Shown: positions 9,619-16,414 of the stretch, one piece after another
Position numbering within the stretch: position 1 is the stretch's first letter
How the letters are laid out: each line of letters opens with the position of its first letter
Assembly: GCA_003221635.1 (NCBI GenBank)
Contig: QHSR01000077.1
Span: forward strand, 1-41,929
Origin: Candidatus Rokuibacteriota bacterium
GTDB lineage: Bacteria > Methylomirabilota > Methylomirabilia > Rokubacteriales > CSP1-6
Direction: 5' to 3'
DNA: 41,929 nt
The notes under the pieces: generated by a model
What the model saw: the letters and a program-made list of their open reading frames with translations, nothing else
The model's database searches: none
What the model was told of the DNA's origin: nothing
Made by a program: the position numbers and the translations under genes

Positions 9619-10146
9619 TTAGGACTTGGGCTGCGCGTCCGTCTCGGCCTCGACGGGCTTCGGGGCAGAGGCCACAGCCTTGAGGAGCGTCGGATCCTGG
9701 AGAAGCTGCCGGATCAGCTGCTCGGCGCCGCTCTTGCCGTCCATGTACGTGACCAGGCTCGCCAGCTGCTGGCGCGCCTCGAGCAGCTTGCTCAGCGCGT
9801 CGACCTTACGGGCGACGGCGGCGGGTGAAAAGTCGTCCATGCTCTCGAAGGTGACATCGACCATCAGGTTGCCGTCGCCGGTGAGGGTGTTCGGCACCTG
9901 GAAGGCGACCCGCGGCTTCATCGCCTTGAGCCGCTGGTCGAAGTTGTCGATGTCGATCTCGAGGAACTTCCGATCGGCGACATCGGGCAACGGTTCCGTC
10001 GGATTGCCGGAGAGATTCGCCATCACCCCCATGATGAAGGGAAGCTGGATCTTCTTCTCCGCACCATAGAGCTCCACGTCGTACTCGATCTGGACGCGGG
10101 GCGCGCGGTTCCGTGCAATGAACTTCTGGCTACTGGCTCGCGGCAT
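9619..10146 (-). CDS. tssB: TssB (VipA) T6SS sheath small subunit
   Basis: The 175-residue product is the small sheath protein that interlocks with TssC and is the target of ClpV-driven disassembly. Typical segments are SQKFIARNRAPRVQIEYDVE near the N-terminus, a PFIMGVMANLSG strand (about 36-47), and the DFSPAAVARKV motif followed by the LLEARQQLASLVTYMDGK helix (about 127-144). It is 11 bases downstream of the tssA reading frame end, and an AAGGAGGTG stretch precedes its ATG, giving one of the strongest ribosome sites in the cluster. Complete length. Confidence 0.96.
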   Translation of the reverse strand: MPRASSQKFIARNRAPRVQIEYDVELYGAEKKIQLPFIMGVMANLSGNPTEPLPDVADRKFLEIDIDNFDQRLKAMKPRVAFQVPNTLTGDGNLMVDVTFESMDDFSPAAVARKVDALSKLLEARQQLASLVTYMDGKSGAEQLIRQLLQDPTLLKAVASAPKPVEAETDAQPKS

Positions 10147-10157
10147 GTCGCACCTCC

Positions 10158-11118
10158 TTACGTTTTCTCGAACTCGCCGGCCAACTTTTCGAGCTGGCCG
10201 AGGCTGTCGGGCATGAGGTCCTTCACGATCTCCACGAAGTTCATCTGGATCAGCCGCTGCGCGCGTCGGATGAACAGCGGCGCCGGATTGCTGGGCTCGT
10301 GTCGCTCCATGTATCGGCAGACCAGCTCGAGCATCTGCATCGCGTCTTCACGCGTGCGGATCTCGCCACCAGCCCCGGGGCGCTGCCCGGTCGCGGGCTC
10401 ACACTTCGAGCAACGCGTCGAGAGGCTGCACCAGGGGCCCGAGGTCGATCGCTCGGGACGCGCCGACGCGATCGGCCATCAGCGTCTGGATCGCGGACGC
10501 GTGATCGTGAGCCTCGCGCAGCGCGGATGGCACCGAGCGATCGCTGGAGAAGGCGGCGGCGATCTGGGCGTGGAGCTGGGCCAGGGGTTTGCCCGGACCC
10601 GCAGTCCGCGACGGAGCGAGCCGCCCGAGCGCTATCTCCACGTCGCGCGCGCGGAGCTGGCCCTGCTCGCGCGAATTCACGAGGTAGCTGTCGCGCAGGT
10701 CCTTGATGCTCGCATCAGGATCGACGAGCGGGGCCAGCGCGTTCAGGCGTTCGGTGGGATCGTTGTCGTGGTCGGCCTCGAGCACGGGATGGATCCCGTC
10801 CCAATAACGCTCGAGCAAAGCTTGGATCAGGCCGAGACCGGTGGCGAGTCCGGGGATGCCCTCCGTGCACGTGAGCGCCCGGGTCAGGTGGACTGCGACG
10901 CGAAGGTCCTTGCTGCGGAGCAGCGTCGCCTGCGCCAGGTCGATGACTTTCGACCAGTTCGGGTCTTCGGCCGGCTTGACGGCGTCACCGGAGCGCTGCT
11001 CCGGTTTCCCGCGGGCCGCTTCCTCGAGCTGGAAGAACGACAGATCGTGCTCAAGATTCGGGCCACACGGAGGAGATTCTCTGGTTTCCGACAGCACCGC
11101 TCCGACGTCCAGCATCAC
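10158..11118 (-). pseudogene. tssA: tssA (ImpA) T6SS cap/baseplate protein, split by a frameshift
   Basis: TssA primes tail-tube and sheath assembly at the baseplate and membrane complex. The N-terminal 239 residues (11118 to 10399) carry the ImpA-N domain, with an early PPCGPNLEHDLSF motif, and end at a TGA. The missing C-terminal segment continues in the +1 frame, where GEIRTREDAMQMLE and then RHEPSNPAPLFIRRAQRLI are the standard ImpA ending, stopping at 10158. Joined, they give about 320 residues, normal for a short-form TssA. Both halves are well conserved, so the break (about 10385-10402) is either recent or a sequencing error. The first codon could be GTG at 11118, but a GGAG five bases before ATG at 11115 makes that start more likely. 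Confidence 0.85.
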
Positions 11119-11142
11119 CGCTCCCAGACGAATGCGCTCAAC

Positions 11143-11166
11143 AGCACTCTCTCTAGCACTCTCTCT
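11143..11166. repeat. Perfect 12-base tandem repeat in the tssA leader
   Basis: AGCACTCTCTCT occurs twice head to tail on the plus strand, 25-48 bases ahead of the tssA start codon. In the transcript this would read as two purine-rich AGAGAGAGTGCT units in the 5' leader. A role in regulator or ribosome binding is possible, but nothing in the sequence proves it. Confidence 0.7.
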
Positions 11167-11208
11167 CGACCGGTTTCGCCGCCGATATCAGCCGCGCGCC
11201 AATGTCAA

Positions 11209-11225
11209 TGCAGATCCTTGGCCAA
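11209..11225 (-). promoter_or_regulatory. Candidate sigma-54 (-24/-12) promoter for the T6SS operon
   Basis: On the minus strand TTGGCCAAGGATCTGCA has the GG-N10-GC core of RpoN promoters, with TTGGC at -24 and TGCA at -12. It lies about 91 bases upstream of tssA. Several T6SS clusters are known to be sigma-54 dependent. The inner part of the -24 box departs from consensus and such cores arise by chance in GC-rich DNA, so this remains a candidate. No enhancer-binding protein gene is in the window. Confidence 0.3.
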
Positions 11226-11737
11226 ACGCCCTCGTCGCCCTGTTCGACGACGACGCGGTTGTAGCGAAATGGGTCGACCCTATGCCTTCCGCCCGGATCT
11301 GTCAATCACCAAATGTACTTCGACTTCACCACGAGCCACCTAAAGGACCGCCGCGGAGCCACGCGCCGATCCATAGGCGGCGCCCCGTGTTCCCCATCTC
11401 ATCCAATCCTATGAAGAAAAGTCCCTGCGCGTCGTCGACAGGCCGAAGGCGAGGCTTGGCAGGTCCGCGCCCGCGCTCCGTCGGACAACGCGTTTCCGGA
11501 ACGAAACCCGTCGCGCGGCTGATCGTCACGCTTCCTGCGACTCGTCAACCGCACGGAGCGCCGGTGATCGATTCAGTGGTCAAGATCAGGCGATTCACCC
11601 GCAGCCAACTCGGGCGCTATGCCCTGCGACCTCGAGGCCGCGCCGGTGAGCGGCCAGACATCTGAGCGTGGTGGCGCTGGCCGTCGTGCTTTGGTGGGGA
11701 CGCGGTCCAAGAGCTGGGGAGAGCACTTTCGCCACCC

Positions 11738-12931
11738 CTAGTGCCCGGCGCCCGCGACCGAGACGCCCGTGAAGGTCGCGAGGCGCTTGGCGAGGGGGGT
11801 GTTGCGGCTCCGGCCCACTCTCAGCTGCCCGTCGATGATGACGCCGGAGATCCCGGGAATGTCCCCCCGGGCGATCGCCGTCAGCGCATCGCTCGCGAGC
11901 GACGCTGACGGCGCGTCGCAGACGACCAGATCGGCCGGCGCGCCGACCGCGATCGTCCCCGTGCCCGCCGCGAGACGGAACGCGCGCGCGTTGCTTCCCG
12001 TCGCGAACGCGATGACCATCTCGGGCGGGAGATCGCCGAGCGACGCCAGCTCGCACACGCTCTTCATGACGCCCATGGGCATGACGCCGGTGCCGGTGGG
12101 CGTGTCGCTGGCGACGCACACGCGCGCCAGCGCGCCGGCCTCGCGCGCCCGCTTCACGATGTAGAGGGCCGAGCGGAGGTTGCCGGCCTGGACGACCTGC
12201 AGCGCCATTTCCGTTTCGCGGATGATCCGGTCGATCCCTGCCTCGTCGAGCGACGTCGTGCCCCCATTCACGTGGCCGCAGACATCGGGGCGCAGGTGCA
12301 GCAGGACGTCGTGGCTGATCGGGCTCGAGCCCGGGATGGACGTGCCGCCGCTGTGGGACATGACACAGAGCCCGTGCTGCTGGGCGCGGCGCACCTCCGG
12401 CTCGCCATCCCTCGGCTGCGCGTAGCCGCCGAAGCCGTACTTGGCGTGGCGGACTCCGTGCTTCGCCATCTCGGCGAAGTCCTCGTCGGTCAGCCCGGGC
12501 TCGAGCACCACCGAGCCCGCGTTGACCTTCATGCCGTTCGGGTGGAAGTGCTCGAAGCACTTCGCGGCGGCGATCGCCAGCGCCTTGGCGGCCACCGGGT
12601 CGTGGGGCCGGCCCGGCGCGTGCACGCCCTCACCCGCCGACACCACGGACGTGATGCCGCCGTGCACGTAGGAGTCGAGGAAGTCCACCGTCTTCTGCCG
12701 CGGGGTGTAGTCGCCGAGCACCACGTGACAGTGCGAGTCGATGAGGCCCGGGATGACCGTCGTGCCCAGGCAGTCGACGACGACGTCGGCGGCACGAGCG
12801 CCGATCCGGGACGCGGCGCCGATGGCGCCAATACGTCCGTTCTCGACGAGGATCGCCTCCGCCTCAGCGCGTGGCGCCGCCAGGATCCCGGTCGCCAGCA
12901 CCCCTATGTTGACCAGACCCAGCGTCGCCAC
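11738..12931 (-). CDS. Amidohydrolase-superfamily enzyme, enamidase-like
   Basis: The 397-residue protein is a cytoplasmic metal-dependent hydrolase of the amidohydrolase superfamily. After a short beta-sandwich N-terminus it has PGLIDSHCH (H67, H69), a probable carbamylated lysine K164 in KYGFGGY, then H193 in MSHSGG, H220 in CGHVNGG and D276 in ASDTP. This is the full set for a binuclear site. The KYGFGGY and GHVNGGTTS segments recall enamidase, which opens the ring of a reduced oxonicotinate in Eubacterium barkeri; this likeness is from memory and the substrate is not proven. It starts at GTG 12931 and follows the HpaB-like gene on the same strand, with an intergenic palindrome between them. 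A nicotinamidase-type gene lies in the divergent operon. Confidence 0.8.
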   Translation of the reverse strand: MATLGLVNIGVLATGILAAPRAEAEAILVENGRIGAIGAASRIGARAADVVVDCLGTTVIPGLIDSHCHVVLGDYTPRQKTVDFLDSYVHGGITSVVSAGEGVHAPGRPHDPVAAKALAIAAAKCFEHFHPNGMKVNAGSVVLEPGLTDEDFAEMAKHGVRHAKYGFGGYAQPRDGEPEVRRAQQHGLCVMSHSGGTSIPGSSPISHDVLLHLRPDVCGHVNGGTTSLDEAGIDRIIRETEMALQVVQAGNLRSALYIVKRAREAGALARVCVASDTPTGTGVMPMGVMKSVCELASLGDLPPEMVIAFATGSNARAFRLAAGTGTIAVGAPADLVVCDAPSASLASDALTAIARGDIPGISGVIIDGQLRVGRSRNTPLAKRLATFTGVSVAGAGH

Positions 12932-12969
12932 TAGTGCCCCGTCCTCGCAATCACTTCGCGTCCCCGCGA

Positions 12970-13070
12970 CAGGCCGGCGGACGCGGCCGGCGGGTGCGGG
13001 CGGGGTCGAAGGGACCCGTTCCCGGCAACCGGCGGCGGGACCGCACCCGCCGGCCGCGCCTGTCGGCCTG
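12970..13070. repeat. GC-rich intergenic palindrome, copy A
   Basis: A 30-base arm at 12970-12999 pairs with 13041-13070 with only three mismatches, including an unbroken run of 18. The 41-base interior contains GGACCCGTTCCC and GGCAACCGGCGGCGG. A closely similar core occurs inverted at 22472-22508. The hairpin lies between two minus-strand genes, so it could act as a terminator or RNA-processing site after the HpaB-like gene. It lacks a T-tract, so an intergenic repeat element is at least as likely. Confidence 0.8.
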
Positions 13071-13106
13071 CCGCGCCGCGCTCGTCACGATGACGCGGAC
13101 GCAAGC

Positions 13107-14549
13107 CTAGTACTCCCCGAGGCAGCGGTCGACCATGGCTTTGGCTGCGTCCCAGTCGTAGGACTTGAACATTCGCCGGTTCACGACAGGCTGCGAGGCC
13201 GAGTAGAACATCTCGTACTGGAGCTGGCGACCGCCGAACTCGGTGCCGACGAAATCCCAGATCAGCTTCACGAGCTTGATGCGCTCGCGCGCGCCGGCGG
13301 CGGCCGACCGGTAGTACCGCTCGGTGTCGGCGCGGGTCTCCGCGCTCGTGAACGCGCCTTCCGAGGAGGGCACCATCTGGAACGCGCCGCCCGCCAGCTC
13401 GCGGAGCGTGCGCATCATGTCCACGATGAGCCTGCGCTGGAGCCCCATGCCCGCGTAGACGTACTGCGGGTGCGGCCGCGCCACGTCCCGGGTGATGACG
13501 GGATCACGCTCGGCGGCCTTCACCAGCGCGTCGAACGCGGCGCAGAGCGAGGCGATGTCGCCGCCGAGCGTCGCCTGGACCGCCGCGTCGCCTTCGGCGG
13601 TCTGGATCTCGGCGAGCCGCATCGCGAGGCCGGCCATGAGCTCGAGCTTCACGCCGAACCGGACCAGGGCCTGGAAGTTCGCCGTCGTGTGCGAGGGGGA
13701 GTCGTGGAACTGGGCATTGACCAGGTCCACGTTCCGGTAGATGAAGACCTGCTCCCACGGCACGAACACGTCGTGGAAGACGACGGTGGTGTCGACCTCG
13801 TCGAAGCGGGACGAGAGCGGATAGTCGAAGACGCTCGTCGCCATCGAGGCGAACGGGCGCCGGGGATACAGCCGGAGCCCTTCCGCGTTCATGGGCATGA
13901 CGAGGGAGATCGCGTAGTCCTCATCGCCGGGGACCAGCGGCGTGATGTAGGAGACGAAGAGCCAGTCGGCCATCGTCGCCGACGTGGCGATGGCGTGGGC
14001 CCCGCGCACGACGATGCCCCCCGCGGTCTCCCGGACGACGCCCGGGTGCAGGAACGGCTCAGGGTGGCGATGGGCGGGCTGCGAGCGGTCCACTTGCGGC
14101 GGCACGATCGCGTAGGTCACGTAGAGGTCCTCGTCGCGCGCGCGCTCGTAGAAGCGCACGACGTTGTCGCCGAAGCTTGCACCCCCGCGGTCGAAGAGGT
14201 GTCGCCAGGCGGAGAAGGCCGTGAGCACGCACGCGACGTGGTCGGGCGTCCGCCCCATGAGGCCGAACGACGGCTCGGCCCAGAACCGGTGGACTCGCCG
14301 CCGCAAGCCGAGGTCCTCCGCCGAGCGCGGGACGAGCCACATGTTGCTGTGGCGCGCTCCCGTCGCCGGGTCGGCGAAGGTCAGTGCCGGCTCGCCCGCC
14401 GCGGCTTTCGCGCGGTCGTAGGTCTCGGCGATGCGCCGGATCGGCTCGACGAACGCCGGGTGCTTGGTGACGTCGTCGACGCGCTCGCCGTCGAGATACA
14501 CGGCCCGCCCGTCCCGGAGACTCGCGACATACGCGTCGCCGCCACGCAT
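13107..14549 (-). CDS. HpaB-type flavin-dependent monooxygenase (4-hydroxyphenylacetate 3-hydroxylase family)
   Basis: The chosen ATG at 14549 gives 480 residues, normal for this family; starting farther upstream would overlap the divergent gene. The product is the oxygenase component of a two-component FADH2-dependent hydroxylase. Landmarks include YLDGERVDDVTKHPAF near the N-terminus, HSNMWLVPRSAEDL, the VRETAGGIVVRGAHAIATSA core (about residues 175-195), FDEVDTTVVFHDVFVPWEQV and, near the end, DFVGTEFGGRQLQYEMFYS. Relatives hydroxylate 4-hydroxyphenylacetate, phenols or N-heterocycles, so the substrate is open. No flavin reductase partner is visible nearby. Only 58 bases separate it from the divergent operon, implying a shared promoter region. 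Confidence 0.88.
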   Translation of the reverse strand: MRGGDAYVASLRDGRAVYLDGERVDDVTKHPAFVEPIRRIAETYDRAKAAAGEPALTFADPATGARHSNMWLVPRSAEDLGLRRRVHRFWAEPSFGLMGRTPDHVACVLTAFSAWRHLFDRGGASFGDNVVRFYERARDEDLYVTYAIVPPQVDRSQPAHRHPEPFLHPGVVRETAGGIVVRGAHAIATSATMADWLFVSYITPLVPGDEDYAISLVMPMNAEGLRLYPRRPFASMATSVFDYPLSSRFDEVDTTVVFHDVFVPWEQVFIYRNVDLVNAQFHDSPSHTTANFQALVRFGVKLELMAGLAMRLAEIQTAEGDAAVQATLGGDIASLCAAFDALVKAAERDPVITRDVARPHPQYVYAGMGLQRRLIVDMMRTLRELAGGAFQMVPSSEGAFTSAETRADTERYYRSAAAGARERIKLVKLIWDFVGTEFGGRQLQYEMFYSASQPVVNRRMFKSYDWDAAKAMVDRCLGEY

Positions 14550-14607
14550 GAGCGCGCCAACCTTGCCACAGGCGGCGAATAATGACAAACCCCGGGCGGC
14601 GAGGATA

Positions 14608-15123
14608 ATGTCCGGCGCCGTGAGGCGCCCGCCCCTCGCCGTCGTCCTCGTCGCCATCTCGCTGCTCGCGCTCGGAGAGACCGCCGGCGCCGCGATGTCC
14701 CGGCTCAAGCCCGAAATCCAGCGCTACGCCGCCACGCGCGTCGCCGCGAACGCCGCGGCGCACGGCTTCTCGGGCTCGGCCGAGTACGACGACGAGGTGC
14801 GGGAGCGTGCGATCTTCACCGCCGAGGCCGGGCTCTCCTTCTTCCACCTCCACGCGGAGGGAGTCGGGCTGGTCCTCTTCTTCACGAGCACGCTGGTGGC
14901 GTCCGCCGTGCCGTGGCGACGTGCGCGGGCCGCGCTCTACCTTCTCCTGACGCTCGGCGGGCTCTTCCCCCTGGGCTATCTCGTGTACGGCGCCGCCGTG
15001 CTGGAGCTCGGGCGCGACGCCGGAATCGACCTCGCCGAGCGCTGGATCCTCACACCACTCGGCATCTCGGCGATCGCCGGCCTCGTCGGCCTGCTGCTCG
15101 TCGCGGCGCGCCGGCGCGCATGA
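14608..15123 (+). CDS. Unrecognised four-helix membrane protein with HLHAEG motif (paralogue 1)
   Basis: I do not recognise this 171-residue family. It has four likely membrane helices (about 9-28, 75-100, 108-133, 147-168). A soluble loop of about 45 residues follows helix 1, and its MSRLK segment is echoed in the next gene. Helix 2 opens with H80-L-H82-A-E84-G, and helix 3 contains PLGYLVYG. Closely spaced histidines and a glutamate at a membrane edge suggest metal or heme binding, but that is inference. The ATG at 14608 follows a GGCGAGG ribosome site and avoids the HpaB-like gene. Its stop overlaps the next start as ATGA. Confidence 0.78.
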   Translation: MSGAVRRPPLAVVLVAISLLALGETAGAAMSRLKPEIQRYAATRVAANAAAHGFSGSAEYDDEVRERAIFTAEAGLSFFHLHAEGVGLVLFFTSTLVASAVPWRRARAALYLLLTLGGLFPLGYLVYGAAVLELGRDAGIDLAERWILTPLGISAIAGLVGLLLVAARRRA

Positions 15124-15659
15124 CCGTGGTCGTCGAAGCCCCCGCCTGGCGCCTGCCACCGCGGTGGGTCCTGCTGGTTGCCGTGCTCTCGATTGCGTGC
15201 GCCGAGGTGGGGGGCGCCTCGATGGCGCGCTTCAAGGTGGAGCTGGCGCGCTGGGCCCGCGGCGCGATGCTGGCCCGGCCCGCGGTCCACGGCCTCGTCG
15301 GCGTCCGCGACGTGGACGAGCGGATCCTCGACGAGGCGCTCGTGAAGTTCGACGCGGGGCTCCGCCTCTTCCACATGCACGCCGAGGGCATGGGGCTGGT
15401 GATCATCGCGGGCGCGACGGTCGCGGCGACCCTCGCGCGGCCCGGGACGGCCCGCCGCTCGATCATCGCCCTTCTCACGACGGGCGGCGCGGGCTATCCT
15501 GTCGGCTACCTCGTATGGAGCGCCTTGATTCCCTCGTACGGGATGGACAGCGCCAAGACGATCGCCGAGTGGCTCGTCTGGATCCCATTCGGCTCCGCCG
15601 CCATCGTGGCGCTCTGGTGGCTCGCCGCCCTGATCGCGCTACGGATGATCCGGCCATGA
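15120..15659 (+). CDS. Unrecognised four-helix membrane protein with HMHAEG motif (paralogue 2)
   Basis: This 179-residue protein is a diverged tandem copy of the preceding one. It has the same helix plan, a MARFKVEL segment after helix 1 where the first has MSRLKPEI, H85-M-H87-A-E89-G at the start of helix 2, and YPVGYLVWS in helix 3 where the first has FPLGYLVYG. A glutamate inside helix 1 (ACAEVGG versus ALGETAG) is shared too. Two similar but unequal membrane subunits encoded side by side suggest a heterodimer. It starts and ends with ATGA overlaps (15120-15123 and 15656-15659), so the three genes are translationally coupled. Confidence 0.8.
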   Translation: MTVVVEAPAWRLPPRWVLLVAVLSIACAEVGGASMARFKVELARWARGAMLARPAVHGLVGVRDVDERILDEALVKFDAGLRLFHMHAEGMGLVIIAGATVAATLARPGTARRSIIALLTTGGAGYPVGYLVWSALIPSYGMDSAKTIAEWLVWIPFGSAAIVALWWLAALIALRMIRP

Positions 15660-16414
15660 CGCGCATGATCGGGCGTGCCGGCACCACAAGCACCTTTCTC
15701 GGGCCACCCGCGGTCAGCGCCGGCCTCATGGCCCTCGCTACAACAATCCTCGCTACAACAATTCTCACCGTGCTCACGGCCCTCGCGACAACAATCCTCG
15801 CCACAACCCTCGCCACAGCAATAATCACCCCGGCGGCAGCCCACCACGTCGGCGCCTACGTGCCGAAGGACAACGCCGTCACCACCAACTTCAAGCACGT
15901 CAAGTTCGCCGTCCAGGCGAAGAAGTTCGACGTGGCGCTGCAGCTGTTCGAGACGGGCGCCCTCCGGGCCGAGATGCGCGCCCGCGCGTCGACCCCGCCG
16001 GCGGGACTCGAGGAGGCGACCCGCGCCGCGCTCAGGGCGAACGACGGCGTGGAGGTGGAGCGGCAGCTCATGATCTTCTTCGCCGCGCTGGCGCGCGACC
16101 TGGCCCTCGAGGCCGACCGTCAGCTCGCCGAGCCCGGCGGCACGCCCGAGCGCCGCGCCGCGACCGGCCGCAAGTTCCTCGAGGCGATCTGGCGCTACTA
16201 CAACCTCGTGGACTTTGCCATCGCGATGCGCGACAACAAGACGTCGGTCGCGGTGCGCCTGGCGTTCGACGAGGCGGAGACCTACGCGAAACCGGTGACC
16301 GCCGCGGCGGCGCCCGTCGACCCGACCAAGATCCGCCAGCCGCTCCAGCGAATCGCACAGGCTCTCTCGGCCCTGATCGAAACGTCGTCAACGCCAGCAA
16401 GGAGGGATTCATGA
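15656..16414 (+). CDS. Unrecognised secreted helical protein
   Basis: The 252-residue product has a long, repetitive hydrophobic N-terminus ending in PAAA at about residue 62, a plausible signal peptide, after which the mature chain begins HHVGAYVPKDN. The remainder is polar and mostly helical, with FAVQAKKFDVALQLFETG and QLMIFFAALARDLALEADRQL stretches. I do not recognise the family. An in-frame ATG at residue 25 (base 15728) would give a more normal signal length, but the ATGA overlap with the upstream gene favours 15656. Its own stop forms another ATGA with the binding-protein gene. The context suggests a periplasmic partner of the two membrane proteins and of the importer. Confidence 0.75.
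   Translation: MTRMIGRAGTTSTFLGPPAVSAGLMALATTILATTILTVLTALATTILATTLATAIITPAAAHHVGAYVPKDNAVTTNFKHVKFAVQAKKFDVALQLFETGALRAEMRARASTPPAGLEEATRAALRANDGVEVERQLMIFFAALARDLALEADRQLAEPGGTPERRAATGRKFLEAIWRYYNLVDFAIAMRDNKTSVAVRLAFDEAETYAKPVTAAAAPVDPTKIRQPLQRIAQALSALIETSSTPARRDS
15734..15820 (+). repeat. Degenerate 15-base repeats encoding the signal-peptide core
   Basis: CTCGCTACAACAATC at 15734-15748 is followed directly by a copy with one change (15749-15763), then after 18 bases by a third copy with one change (15782-15796) and two shortened 12-base copies to about 15820. Each full unit encodes Leu-Ala-Thr-Thr-Ile, so copy changes would keep the frame and lengthen or shorten the hydrophobic core. 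Confidence 0.75.

Larger units (their letters stand above)
11119..11737. other. Intergenic region upstream of the T6SS operon
   Basis: About 620 bases lie between tssA and the amidohydrolase gene, both on the minus strand. No convincing gene is present on either strand; short frames here lack ribosome sites and family resemblance. The part next to tssA holds a 12-base tandem repeat and a candidate sigma-54 promoter. The part next to the amidohydrolase is its downstream region, and I see no clear terminator there. Confidence 0.6.

Noticed and set aside
11560-11665. Short plus-strand frame ending RGRAGERPDI
   Set aside because: No ribosome site, no recognisable relatives, and it is part of a longer antisense shadow of tssA.
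12970-13070. CRISPR or rho-independent terminator reading of the palindrome
   Set aside because: No spacer-repeat periodicity and no T-tract after the hairpin; a dispersed repeat fits better.
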